Assembly (NCBI GenBank): GCA_047967505.1
Contig: CM106538.1
Direction: 5' to 3' (one strand)
From: Dipteris shenzhenensis
Taxonomy: Eukaryota > Polypodiophyta > Polypodiopsida > Gleicheniales
DNA: 64,000 nt
This document shows, in pieces, positions 33,310-44,909 of the stretch. Numbering within the stretch: the first letter of the stretch is position 1; every line of letters begins with the position of its first letter. Below the pieces are notes generated by a model that was not told the origin of the DNA, did not search any database, and worked only from the letters and a program-made list of their open reading frames with translations. Both the position numbers and the translations under genes were made by a program.

Positions 33310-35785
33310 GCTCGACGTCTACGATTCTTCGGCACACTTCGCAAGGTCCAACCTCCAACCTAATTTCGAATTCCTCAACGGTTCGCGATTTCTCGCTTAA
33401 TCGAACTGCAAGTTGGGTGCTCTTAGATGCTGCAACCCGCTGGGAGCTCATCAAGCACACGATTGACCTCTCAGCCGAGGCAAACGGCGCCCCGCCTCGA
33501 ATTTTCCGCACCTCGAGCTGGCTGCGATGTCGAGTTTGCCGCGCGGTGAAGAAGAGGCGCGCAATTCTGGTACGGAAACAATTACTGCGCTTGAATTGCG
33601 CTGCGAAATTGCCGGAGAAGATGAGAGCAATAACGACGACGCGAAACGAATACGTAGGAAGAGATGATGAGGAAGAGAGCAAATGCAGTAAAATCTGATG
33701 CAAAAGATGACACCACAGCTCACCTGTGTCTATGTCAGATAGATTGAAGGACACGGGCTTGACAGCTAAAGTCTACGCCAAGTAGTTGAGGAGTCACTCG
33801 TCCCTCTAAAGTTGGCGCCCAAGTCCACCTGCTAATTTCGGCTTCTCCAACCTGGCTGCCACTTGGCACCTTTAGGGCCCTTCCCGTACGATGGTGTGAA
33901 GCTGCGGCCTATTAGAGCCTCCGCGGATTCGGTTGGCCACCAGACGAGCAACTTGGTTCGTGCACCCAAGTGCTTCTGAATTTGCCCTTGGAGACCTTGC
34001 TTGCGAGGATGCATCAGAGTGCTTCCCTGCACTGCTGCTACCGCCACTACTAAGATCGCAACAGCCCTCTGCCCAGCAAAACATGCAGCGCCATGAAGGC
34101 TTGCCTTTTTCCAACCTCTCATTTGATGAGGCTCAACTCAACTTTTGCAGGATCTCACAACCAAGCCCATGTGGATCTCTAAAATCAAATCGATATCTGT
34201 ATTGAGAATGTTTGGGCATTTGAAGCTAGAATCTTGAGACTTGGGTGCTAGTGGAGTTGGGATAGCCCCACTAGCATACACAGGGAATCTCCCTTAGAGC
34301 GCTTTCCAATGTAGAGAAGAACTAGCATTGCCATGAAATTTGCCTAATGCTCAGTTCCAAAGGAGCGGACCCTCTAAGCAACTAGCTACATGCAAAAATA
34401 CTACTCTCGATTGTGAGTAGGAAAGCATGGCAAACATTCCCATGAAATTGACCTAATGCTCATAGCTTGCGTTCGAAAACGAAAGGAGAGGATTGGCTCC
34501 AAATTACGAAGGAGAGGGATATTTCTCGTCTCCATTAAGCTATAGAAATGCTTGTTTTTGGCACTAAGAACAAAGGGACCTGCCGTGGGAACTGCTCAGG
34601 CATCGGCAGAAAGTAAAAAAAATGCCCATTTGGTCTCTCGTGGTGGGAGCTCTTAGATGCCATTCCACTTCGATGTTTCGCATGTTGAGCGAAAATGCCA
34701 CGAAATGCTTGCCCTTGGTTCTCACCTAGCGCTTCATAATTTCAGGTACTGGAAATGAACATGGAGACATAAATTTTTTGTAGTTGCCCAGGCATTTCAG
34801 TGCTTACTGATGACATTAATTCATTTAGAGCTCATGGTGGCAGTTTGGCATTGGCTGCTCATCCATTCCAGCTGCTTGAGAGGTCTGAAGTGGGTCCCAA
34901 TCCCTGACAATGGAGGTCTCCTGGATGAGTGGGAATATAGATTATGTGTGGAGAGCAAAAATGCAATTGCTTGCTAGTGCCCACTATGCAAGAACTGAGC
35001 AGAAACACCTTCTTAACAGGTGCTATGAGCTGAAGGTACAAGGGAACATACTCTACATAAAAAAGCCCCCATAGCATTCATGCGTGTATACCTAGGATGT
35101 CGCTAGTATTCATGTGTCAGCGCGGTGTTGACCACCATGTCACCCTCCTCCTCCCTAATGGAGCACCCCTAGCCACCTTCTTGAGAATGGCATCCCCGAG
35201 CAACGGTCTAGAATACACAACTATGTGGATGGCCTTCATTCAATGCTCGGCCCCTTTGAAAGCTGATGTAAAAGTGTCCATTCTATTGGTGTTGAACTAC
35301 ATAGAAGAAGCATGGGGGCAAATTGCTTCCCTACATGTCATGAGTTCATACATAGCCACCACCCTGTCCTAACTACAAGAGTTGCACCGGTACAAGAGAC
35401 ACACTTTAAGGTCTCTAACCTGGCCAACTACTAGATATCGCAGTCTACTGATGGAATGTTGGGCCTGAATCCGTCCATTTTCAACAAGCCAGACTATTGT
35501 TTGACTATGAGAGTCCGTGTTGGGTTGGCATTGGACTAGCATGGGGCTTGGGATCTTACCTACTAGTGGGGTTGGGTAAGTGTCAGTAGCAAGCATGCAG
35601 ATCAACCCTCTTAGGGAATTCTTCATCATACAAATGTCATTAGGGGGTTTCACAAGCATCCGAACAGCTTGTGTCCCCATGTATAACTTTCGTGGCTCAA
35701 AAAAATGAGTGGACGGGTGGGTTGCTTCCACAAACATGCAAGCAGGTGCAACAACCTCGCTTTAGAGAAACAAGGTGAATTTCAT
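33310..35785. other. CASP-like gene 5' region, then unassigned DNA
   Basis: 33310-33760 is relatively GC-rich with long overlapping frames on both strands, most likely 5' UTR and promoter of the CASP-like gene. Frames at 33832-34205, 34859-35077, 35097-35372 (plus) and 35369-35737 (minus) carry no motif I recognise. The minus-strand one has a protein-like composition (LVKPPNDICMMKNSLRGLI). The region ends at the 3' edge of the Helitron-class element, whose terminus I could not fix. Confidence 0.4.
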
Positions 35786-36304
35786 TCAAAAGGCCTGCCA
35801 ACTGGGTAGATATAGTGTTGTGTAAACAATGGAGTGGTCAAACCAGTATATGTAATTTGTTCCATGGATTTGTATCATTTTGTAATGGTTCATGAAGTCC
35901 TGAATTTTTTGATTGTTTGTATTGTTGGAGTTGTAGTCTATGTTGAAGTCATCGATAATAGTTGCAATTGCATTTGTGTCCAATTTTTGTAAGAGGACGT
36001 TCAACATTTCTATCAATGTTGTAGTTGGAGTTGTTGGGTGCTTGTATACATTGATTATTGCAAAAGTGTTCCTGAATTTGTCATAGAATGGTGTGAGAAG
36101 TACTTGGCATTTTTGTTGAACAATTGATTTTGTGTCTTGTAGCACAATTTTGTTTGTGTAGCATGTTGTTATTCCAGCTTGAGATATGTCTTCTACTGTG
36201 TTGAAATTAGGAATTTTATTTTGGATGGAATTGCTTGTGTGAAGCTCTTGGAGGCACAAAATTGTTGCACTGAGTAGGCTTTTATCTGCGAGGATGTCAT
36301 CCAT
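35786..36304 (-). pseudogene. EEP-type endonuclease domain at the C-terminus of the Helitron protein
   Basis: This 172-residue frame reads DDILADKSLLSATILCLQEL near its start, with the catalytic Glu in LQE as in apurinic-endonuclease-like EEP domains. FAIINVYKHPTTPT and IIDDFNIDYN follow, the latter corresponding to the GDFN block (here D-D-F-N). The end has YWFDHSIVYTTLYL, matching the SDH block with catalytic Asp and His. The stretch between GDFN and SDH looks shorter than usual, suggesting an internal deletion. In Helentron-like elements this domain follows the helicase and is thought to cut the target. Upstream about 10 residues (YIRSLNTHM) continue in frame toward the helicase end. Confidence 0.75.
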
Positions 36305-36311
36305 GTGAGTG

Positions 36312-39300
36312 TTAAGCGACCTTATATAAGTGTTGTTTATTGAAGTTGATTTGCTTTGGCAACCATTGATGCGATGTTCTCAAGCAATCCATCTCTTGCA
36401 AAATGATTTTGTCTACTTTTATGTGTTTACTTTCCAACTTGTTAATAAGGTATAGATTGTTTGGATCCCTCACTCGTGATAGTGCTGTATAGACAAGGCC
36501 ATGTGATTTGATGTTGGAGGGGTCGAATGCTAGTGCATCCATTGTCAACCCTTGAGAACGATGTATTATTCTTGCAACAGCTGGTTGAATAGGGAATTGT
36601 ACTCGTGTAATAGTGTTTATCCTGTTTTTACGGACTTGGAATTCTCTTGTGATTTGATGAATTGGTGTCTAGTTGGATGGGATGTTTTCTTTGTAGAGGT
36701 TTATGTTTTCTAGTCGAGTTTGCTTTCTTGTGTTAGGACTATTGAAAAGGATCCACACACAAGGAGGGGACTCTTGAATGTTTGCATCTTTGAAAATTTC
36801 GTCTGCACCATTTACTAGGCCATCCAATATGTTTAAGTTACCTGAGCAAAGCTCGACTATCATATTTTTTTTCAATTGCAATTCTTTGTTCAATCTTGCT
36901 GTGTTTTTTGAGTTGTTTGGGATAGTTAATGTTTTGTTGCATGTTTTGTGCCTCTTATCTATTGCAAGTAGAACATGTTCATCGCCCTGCAACAAATGGA
37001 AATTTTCTTCATTGTGAATATCTTTTGCATTGTTTGTGTAGAACAAACGAGTTGGTTAACATTTTTCTACAAATGTCAAAGTAGACAGCTCCAATGGTCC
37101 CTTAGCCCTCTATGTAGCCTCGTGTGAATGTCTCCCGGTGGTGATGCTTGCCCTACAAGCAAGCCTAGCAGACTTTATCCGTGCCTACGATTGGTGGAAG
37201 TCCCTCCGCTTCTAATTTTATTGAGGATGTTGAGATATTGAATGTTGGTTTGTCGCATTGGAGTAAGCAATTCATATTGCCTTACATTACTCTCCCAATA
37301 TGATGAAATGAAGATGTAGTATTGGAATTGTTCACAAATATCCATGAGTCTTTTGTTGGGCTTGCTTTGCACAAGTCCCCACACAAGAGTACATCAACTC
37401 CTCCAAAAGGTTGCGAGTGATTGTGCTTGATCTCTCTTAGATGCATGCCTGCTCCCACTAGTGTGCTATGTCCAACGAGTGAAATTTCATCAATTACAAT
37501 TAGTTGCAAATCTTGGTAGAGAAGAGATAGTTCTTGAAGTTTCTCGGCTGACAAGCTTGTGTAATGACTTGCCATGAGTGGTAAGTGCAGGGCTGAGTGA
37601 ATTGTTGTCCCGCCAATGTTGAATGTTGCTTTTCCTGTGTAGGCTAGCAAAAGAACCTTTGGAAGATCGATGTTAGAAGATTCTTTGTGTGAATAATGTC
37701 TCATTAGAGCTTGCACAATGGCCAGCAAGGTGAATGTTTTTCGAGTTCCTGCATTTCCAGTGAGAAAAATGTGGAATTTGTTTTCTTTGTCAATTCTTTT
37801 TCTTAACATTATGTCATCTAAGAGCAAGCGTTGTTCCTGATTCATTTGTCTAATTGTGTTGTAGTATACTTGATTGGAAAGCATTTTTGAATTTTTTGAA
37901 GAATTGTTTAGGAATTGGTTTGCTCTTATTTGCTTTGGGATGTCAAGTGTAAGATCGTATCTTTCACAATGGGGAATGCTTGTGCTTGTCTTTGTCATGG
38001 TGGAAGTATTATTTGTAGTACAAGAGGACGAGGTATTTTTGGGAATGAGCTTGTTAAACTTGTTTCTTTGTATGTCAATTATGTGCTTGTATTGTATGTA
38101 CAAATCATGCCATGTTTGGTCAGTTCTTTGTAGAGTAGGTTCTTTGTTGTGAAAAGGTAGGTAAAGAGTACATAATTCTATGAAATAGTTTTCTGGATCC
38201 TTGTGTTCGCTGTAGTTGTTAAACCTAATGATTTTTGGTTTTTTTCTCTTTGTTACTTTATTGCCATTGATTGTGTATTCACTGACAAACTCAGCTAAGC
38301 AAACCGATGAAAGAGTTGGGCGTCGCTTATGGTATTTTGCAATGATGTCATCGAAAAAGATGTCGGTACTATCAGGATGCATCTTTTCCAATTGTGCTCT
38401 TCTTTTTAGTAGAAGTGTTCTGTTCGCAACAATGTTTGTGTTGATGTATTGAAATTGTTTGCTAGAGCTAGTTAGCGGCAAGGACAATAACAGGTACACT
38501 GCTTGTTGTGAGCTAATGTGTTGTGTATTGAGAATAGCATTTCCCACTTTTTTGATACGTTCATTGGGTGGGGCTTTTGACACAATGCTTTCATTGTATG
38601 CTGCCTTGCATCCGATGTTTCCTTATCTATTTTTGTGATGTATGATGTGCAATATGATGCTGCCCCATGTGGGTTTAGGATAAATTGTATATCTATATTT
38701 GCGCACCATAGTTTTGAAATAGTAGGGTTGAAGTTGTTAGTGAACATGTTGTTAGGACTTCTTTTAAGAAACAATGTAGGTTGAGAGATTGTTGAGCACA
38801 AGCTTTTGATGTATTCATTCTCTGTTAGGCAAGTTGCTTGAAGAAAATTTTCGTATGTCATATCTAGCATTCTTTCATCTTCTAGAGTTAACTTTATGCG
38901 TTTCATGTTTTGTTTTATTTTTTGTGTTTTTTGTTCTTCTCGTAATGGTGATAATATAGTTGTTTTTTGCATTGGTGCTCTTGGAAAGCCAAATCTAAAT
39001 TTTTTCTTGTGCTTGAAGCATGTTTTTTTGTGCTTGTGTGTTTGAATCTCAATTTGTTGAAGTGGAAACAACGAGATGTCTGCCGAGATATATTTTTCCA
39101 CAAATGATTCTATGTCGCTGTTTGATGCTATTCTAGGGATAGGAGCATCTTCAATCCATAGAAGCCCATGATCATGTTGGCTACCTTTATTTTTGAATTT
39201 CGTATAACAAAGAAGAAATCTGTCAACTTACCTAAATTAGTAGTGTCTTTGCGCAACAATGTTTTTAGACATCAGAACTTATGAACATAGTATTGTGCAG

Positions 39301-41449
39301 TTGTAATAGGATCACAGTGAATAAGATTATGAGTGGCTATTTTTCATTTACATGCATCTCTTCTTGGCCTTCTCCTTGTAGTTGGTGGAGGCAGTGAAGG
39401 AGTGGTTGCCATAGTTTTTCTGCTATGGACAGTGTTACAAAAAAAGTTGGTGGATCAAGTTGGCGCAAAATTGCAAATACATTTTTCTTTAGTTGATACT
39501 TGTAATCAGCAGAGCTACGTAGATGTGTGAAGTCCCTATAACCTATGTTTGAGTGCAATAACTTCTCTATGTTTGTGTCAAGTAGAGCATCTTTCACTTT
39601 CAATGTTTGTCCTTTGTTTTGACCTTTTCGCATTTGAACTCATGTAGAGGAGAGGACTTGTTGTACTAGGATTTTCATAGTCTTGAAGAAAATGTTCTCT
39701 CTACAAAGAGCAAATCATCGATCAACATTTATGAGCTCCCACTTTGCAATGTCTTCGTAAGATGTGCATTTAGGAAGGTTGTATTGTCTTTCATTGCCAT
39801 AGAAAAGTTTAGGAAATGCCAATTCCTCACAGTACTTGTCTTGCATGCTCAAAGGGGAGTAACCTTCAAAAGGTGCAACCACGATAGTATGGTCCTCAAA
39901 ATCTACAACTTGTTGGCTATTGTAGATTCCATGAACTAATGTGTCAGTTATTGGTTGGTCGTCATCACATCAACATTTTGTTGTATGGTGTCTTCTTCAA
40001 GGAGTTCTTTCTCTTGTTCTTGTATCATACCAATGTGCATTTCCCACAATGGATTTATGTTGACTTTGAATAACTTGTATAATGGAGAAAACAACATTTC
40101 TTTTAGAGCAAGCATTGTCATTGTAGGTCGAACAATGCAACTCATGTAGTTATGCTTGTAAGGAAGCTTTCGTTTAATGGCTGTAGCAATAGTGTCTTGC
40201 TCACTTAGAAACCTGGGGAGGAGATGCTGTGCTCTTTCCACACTTGCAAAGACATTAACAATGCTACTGTGGAGTCCATATTGCCCATCAAATGATAATT
40301 CTCTAATTTGTGCAAATGGTATTCTAATGGAGATCAAACGCTCTTCTATGTTGTTCAATGCTAATGTGTATTTCTTGTTTGAGACATTTTCATGTTCTTT
40401 TTAGAAAACAATGGTATTTTCATTTGTTTCACATGTTTGGAACAAATCGAACACAATAACTTCTTCGAAGAGTCAATGTTTGATACTTTGATTTCATTTG
40501 ATTCAAGAAATATGGCCATTGATGGGGTCAATTTATTCAATGCTCGACGAGATTTTAGTGAACCACAACAAACACAAGCAAAACTTGGAGTGTCATTAAT
40601 TCTTTCTTCATATTTTGCTTGCAATGAAAAATGTTTTCTCTTTCTCTTTTTGGTGGGTGCTTTTTCTTGTTGAGTTTGTGCCCATAAACTTTGATTTTTT
40701 GTTTCTTGCATTGTTGTAATATGGGCTATAAAATTGTTTGGAGGTGGAACTTGATTGACATCGAACGTTGTTCTTCTCATTTTGTATATTTTGTTTATTG
40801 TGCTTTGCATAGTGTACTTCCTCTCAAGTTCAAGTGATTGATGTATTGTAGCAATGTCTTTTGTTGAGAAGTCAAAATGTTTTAATATAAGTTCATTGAG
40901 CAAGTTCCAATCTTTTTTGGACCACTTACAATATGTTCGACCTGACATCACTTCAAGAAAAGGACAAATCAACCAAGTTGGTGTGGACTCATCTACTAAT
41001 AGAGAGTGTCTTCTTGCTTGTCCAACTTTGCCTATCAAGGCCATCTTTGTTATTTTTGATCCATTGGAGCGTAGCAAATTAAAAGAATGTCCAAATAAGT
41101 TATGGAGACGTTTCAAAACGTCAACAATAATTGTGTATGATGAGGAAGATTTATTGAGGATTCCTTGCATGTTATTAATATCAAAAGGACAATTGATTGA
41201 TTTCACACTCAACATTTGCCATGGATTGTTGCCTAAAAATGTAATGGCCATAATGTTATTGAACATAGTATTCAACAATTGTTGATATGTAAAAGAAGGA
41301 AAGAAATGCAATAGGCACAAAAAAAAATCTTCATTTGAAGGGTATTTTTGCAAGAAGGCAAGGTCAACAATGAAGTTTTTAGATTGAAGTGCATTATCTA
41401 ACTCCATTGATTCAAAGTTGATCCACTTACTATCCCAACCAAAAAGCAA
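36312..41449 (-). pseudogene. Rep/helicase (RepHel) of the Helitron-class element, frameshifted
   Basis: Rolling-circle replication initiator fused to a Pif1-family helicase. 41449-40361 is an N-terminal region with Cys clusters (CVCCGSL, CSICSKHVKQMKIP). 40358-39948 begins NNIEERLISIRIPFAQIREL, the conserved pre-Rep block. Around 39930-39800 is VVAPFEGYSPLSMQDKYCEE. 39633-39337 has PPTFFVTLSIAEKLW (Helitron N domain). 39176-39165 encodes HDHG within QHDHGLLWIEDAP, the HUH motif. 38654-38640 encodes YCTSY, the two-tyrosine catalytic motif, in ASYCTSYITKIDKE. The helicase has GNAGTRKTF (Walker A, 37758-37732, with Arg where Gly is expected), LIVIDEISLVG (Walker B), YELLTPMRQTNIQYLNIL after a frameshift near 37380, LDGLVNGADEIFKD, and GLVYTALSRVRDP (motif VI). 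At least four frame changes make this copy non-coding. Confidence 0.9.
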
Positions 41450-41485
41450 TAATAAACCAAGAGTCTTTTGGAAGCTATTTCATTG

Positions 41486-43020
41486 TCACAATGAATTGAA
41501 AGTACAAGGATAATGAAAGCAATAATCACAAATTGTTTTGGAAGGCAATAACAAAACCAGAGCTGTTGATAGTGAAACTTCCGCTTGGTTTGTTGTCTTG
41601 AGCTTGTCACGTGCCAACATGATATTTGCCTTGTAGAAGTCGAGAAAAGGAACATTTAATTGCAGCACAGTGTCAACATATGGGCCCCTGAGTTGAACTG
41701 GAATCCTGGTCTCCATTGCGCTGATAAATATCGCTAGTCAAACAAGGAACATGAACAATTGTTTGGACACTCTTGCATGCATAGCAATAAGGTCGAAGCT
41801 CATCATGACTCACGCGTAGGCCACTGCAAGAGTCACATTCATACTCTAGCAAGTCTGCATTAATGTTGGTGAAATGCAACACTCCTTGGACCTGTACATA
41901 CAAGAAAAAATAGTGAGTGGTTGCCTTTGTCCAAGTAACAATTTATTGTTGAGGAAGGACATTGTACCTTTGTTTCATAGCCCAAACGAGCAACTTGGCT
42001 TGAAAATGCTGCCTTCAATGCATCTTTGATTAGACCTTCTCGAATCTCTGCTAATATGGTGAAATCAAAGACACATATTGTACCTTTGGCTTTGAGGAAG
42101 GAGACATGTTTGAGAACATACATAACAACTCCTTCCTCATTGAATTCTTGGATCAAGGATGTGAGAGTAGGCTTGCGTTCCATGACAAAAGACAACTGTC
42201 ATATGCAAAGAAATCATCATGTTGAAGCCTTTGCTATTTCTCTTAATTTATAAAAGTAAAAAAAGGTGGTATTTGAACTTACTACAGCTCTATCTTGATC
42301 TCTTGGCCCATCCGCCACAATGATTTGATCAACATTGCCGTCGTCGTTGCTAACCTTGATGATGACAATGCCAATTGTGCCAACTACGTTTGCAACATTG
42401 AGGTTGCAAAGATTGACCATTTCAACAGCCCAAGGGACGTAAGTGCAAAGAGGATGATCTGGAAGCAATTGAGGGTTGCCATCAAAAGGCTCTCCTCTAA
42501 TAATGCAAGTGGCTGCATCAACAAGCAAGGACAACTTGGATGTTCCTCCCTCACTTACACCTCTTGGAACTACACTTGCTCCCTCTATTCTATAGGATTC
42601 TCCAATTTGTAAGAAGTTTACAAATTGATGAATGTATGCAGAGGGTATAAGCAATGTAATAGTATGAGAACAATGCTTGTTGGTCAAGTCCCCCTTCAAC
42701 AAGACATGATATTTTGGATTTGGAACCTTGTATGTTCCATACTTGCATAATAATTTGCCTTCAAAGACAAAGCTATGTGGCACACATTCAAATAATTGGG
42801 TCATTCCTAGTGACACCAATGTATTGCCACCTCCTACAAAATTCTCTTTTGTAGGAATAATTGCTTTTGTGTTTGGAGAAAAGCCATGAGAAGTTGCTCG
42901 ATAGTTGTTGTTGTAATTGCCTCCATTGTAAGAATTTACCTCTTCTCCATCTTGTTTTACGACAATTTGTTTGCTAACTGCATTTACAAGTACAACTATT
43001 TTAAAGGAGAGAATTTGCAT
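41486..43020 (-). pseudogene. RPA-like single-stranded DNA-binding protein, three exons
   Basis: Homologous in layout to the large subunit of replication protein A, as carried by plant Helitrons. Exons are 43020-42283, 42195-41968 and 41891 onward. The introns have GTAAGT and GTACAA donors and GACAG and TACAG acceptors, all phase 0. Exon 1 has an OB-fold-like segment (FLQIGESYRIEGASVVPRG). Exon 3 has a C4 zinc ribbon, YECDSCSGLRVSHDELRPYC then YAC. After about 41716 the frame must shift to continue with TRIPVQLRGPYVDTVLQLNV, resembling the rest of the zinc-ribbon OB domain. Hence one frameshift breaks the C-terminus. The start at 43020 is the first ATG; an upstream exon is possible. Its role would be coating displaced single strands during transposition. 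Confidence 0.75.
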
Positions 43021-44532
43021 ACATTGTACAAGAAATCAACAATTTTATTACAACACTTTTGTAGCAAAATTTTTTTGGCCATTACAGCAGAACAATGCAT
43101 GTTTACTTCTTTATTTTGTTTTACTGAAACTCCACGATTGCAAAATACATTTATTCAATACTTATTTTTGCAACTATATGTCTCATATTACAAGAATAGA
43201 AGTGTTTGCTTATCACTCAAAACAAAAGTCTTACTATTTCAATTATAACTTAAAAATATTACAAACTCTCAAGCATAATGGATAGGGTTTCCATGTAATA
43301 ATTTCTTAGTACTAGAAGTTGCAATACTATAAATTTAAAGCTCAATAACTACTTAGTCTGAGTCAATATTAATGACATCAACAACAGTAGGCTTCATATT
43401 GCACAAGCCACTTTTAGGAGTTTCATTTTTTTTGGAGCAAACAACATGGGTGCTAATCTTACACCTAAAGTCCACATACTTCGGATGTCTTCACACAAGC
43501 TTCTTCATTGAGGAAAATAAAAAAGAAAACTATTATGAGTTGTAGGTGGTGGAAACCAAAAAAAGGCATAGGTTGGATTTCTGCACCTTGGGCGTACGCC
43601 TCTTCTGCAATAGCTTGGAATGATCCTCTTAAAGATCATTTGGAAGAAGCCTTCCTAATCGCAGAGGATTTGAGCAAACTTTCTTTTGGGGCCTTGCTTG
43701 GAGAAATAATTGACAAAGGTGTCGATGCAAGGCTAGGTGGGGAAGCTGAATTTTCCATGAAAGAACATGCAAACCTAGGAGGAGATGGGCCTAATATTTT
43801 ATAGCAAATGAAAATATGTGTAAGCACATAAAAAATATCAACAAAGAAAAAGTTTTTTGAATTTTGGTATCTCTATATGCAAGCAAATAATACATAGCAT
43901 TAGAATTCCAAAAGTCTACTATGTGAAAATTCCAAAGTGTCTGCAACTCGCTATTTTAGTATGCCACAGTGTCTACAATTGGCGAAACAAAAGTCTAATA
44001 CCATTAAATTATCCCAAAGTCTAAATAGCCTAACATACTGTTGACAAAAGTTGATGGACTATGGCAGAGTGACAACACACTACGGCAGAGCTTTTACATA
44101 GATACGTACTAAAATGCTTGTGTTTGACGATGTTCATACTCAGGTGCGATGGCACAAAAGCTCAGTCCTGTTCATGGAGTATGAAGAACAGAGAAACAAA
44201 GGGGAAGAAGACACTGTCTATATACTAAAATGCTTCTGTGTGGAAGTTTTAATCACTGGCATAGTCAGGTGCAATGGCACAACATCCCAGTCTCTGTTCA
44301 TGGAGTACGAAGTACAAACAAAGAAAGGACAAGGAAAGTAGGAGTGGAAGGGGGAATAAGAGTAGCAGCAGAGGACATTGGGAAAAAGAGAGAAGAGACA
44401 AAGTAATCAGCACGTAAGACACTACGCAGGTGCATGCAGCATCTATTAATCAAACAAATATTACAACACAGAATAGAGTAAGACAGTTTGCAAGCATTTC
44501 ACGAACTTAAACAAAATTGAACAGCAACTTAC
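43021..44532. other. unassigned; may include the 5' end of the Helitron-class element
   Basis: A plus-strand frame at 43508-43804 contains DPLKDHLEEAFLIAEDLSKL and GALLGEIIDKGVDARLGG, amphipathic and protein-like, but I know no family. 44114-44341 has two related blocks about 127 bp apart (ttcatggagtatgaagaaca and ttcatggagtacgaagtaca, each with gtgcaatggcacaa-type sequence before), a short direct duplication. Confidence 0.35.
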
Positions 44533-44909
44533 TTCGGAGGTCAGAAGCAGCGTTAACTCCTGTATTAGCCACACCATTTGCCTTCAAAGAGCATGCAATC
44601 ACCGGAGTTTCATACGCAGAGGGGGCAGTCTTCCCAGGCAGTGGTGCGTGAAGAACCTTTGCCAATCCTAGTTGAAGCAAACAGTTTAACAAGGTGATCA
44701 ATACTTGACAAAAACAAAAAGGAAGCAGTGTCAATTCAATACCAAAGGAAGATCTTGAAAACTCGCCGATGAATATAAAACTCGCTGATGAATCAACAAA
44801 AGAATGAAGGAAGGAAGAGAAGTAAGATATTGTATGTTTGTAGAAGACCTCTCTCAAAAGTCCCACTGTCAGTCTCCATGTAGTCAACAAAATGATCTAC
44901 TCCAGCCAT
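44533..44909 (-). CDS. unrecognised gene, first two coding exons
   Basis: An ATG at 44909 opens MAGVDHFVDYMETDSGTFER. The exon ends at 44849 before a GTCTTC donor, leaving phase 1. The second exon, 44667-44533, follows a caactag acceptor. It restores the frame (G, LAKVLHAPLPGKTAPSAYET, PVIACSLKANGVANTG) and ends before a perfect GTAAGT donor at 44532, again phase 1. Matching phases on both sides of the intron, a start codon and a consensus donor support a real gene or a captured gene fragment. The remaining exons were not found toward 43.3 kb. I do not recognise the family. Its closeness to the Helitron-class element makes capture possible. Confidence 0.5.

Larger units (their letters stand above)
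35786..43020 (-). mobile_element. Helitron-class rolling-circle element with RPA-like gene and endonuclease domain
   Basis: In minus-strand order the element carries an intron-containing RPA-like gene, an adjoining zinc-finger/Rep/helicase frame set and an exonuclease-endonuclease-phosphatase (EEP) domain. Rep shows HDHG and YxxxY; the helicase shows Walker A and B and late Pif1 motifs. RPA-like proteins are typical of plant Helitrons, while a C-terminal EEP domain is typical of the Helentron/Helitron2 branch. Several frameshifts and one Walker A substitution indicate decay. The true ends (5'-TC and hairpin-CTRR, or Helentron-type ends) were not located, so the coordinates give only the coding span. 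Confidence 0.88.
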
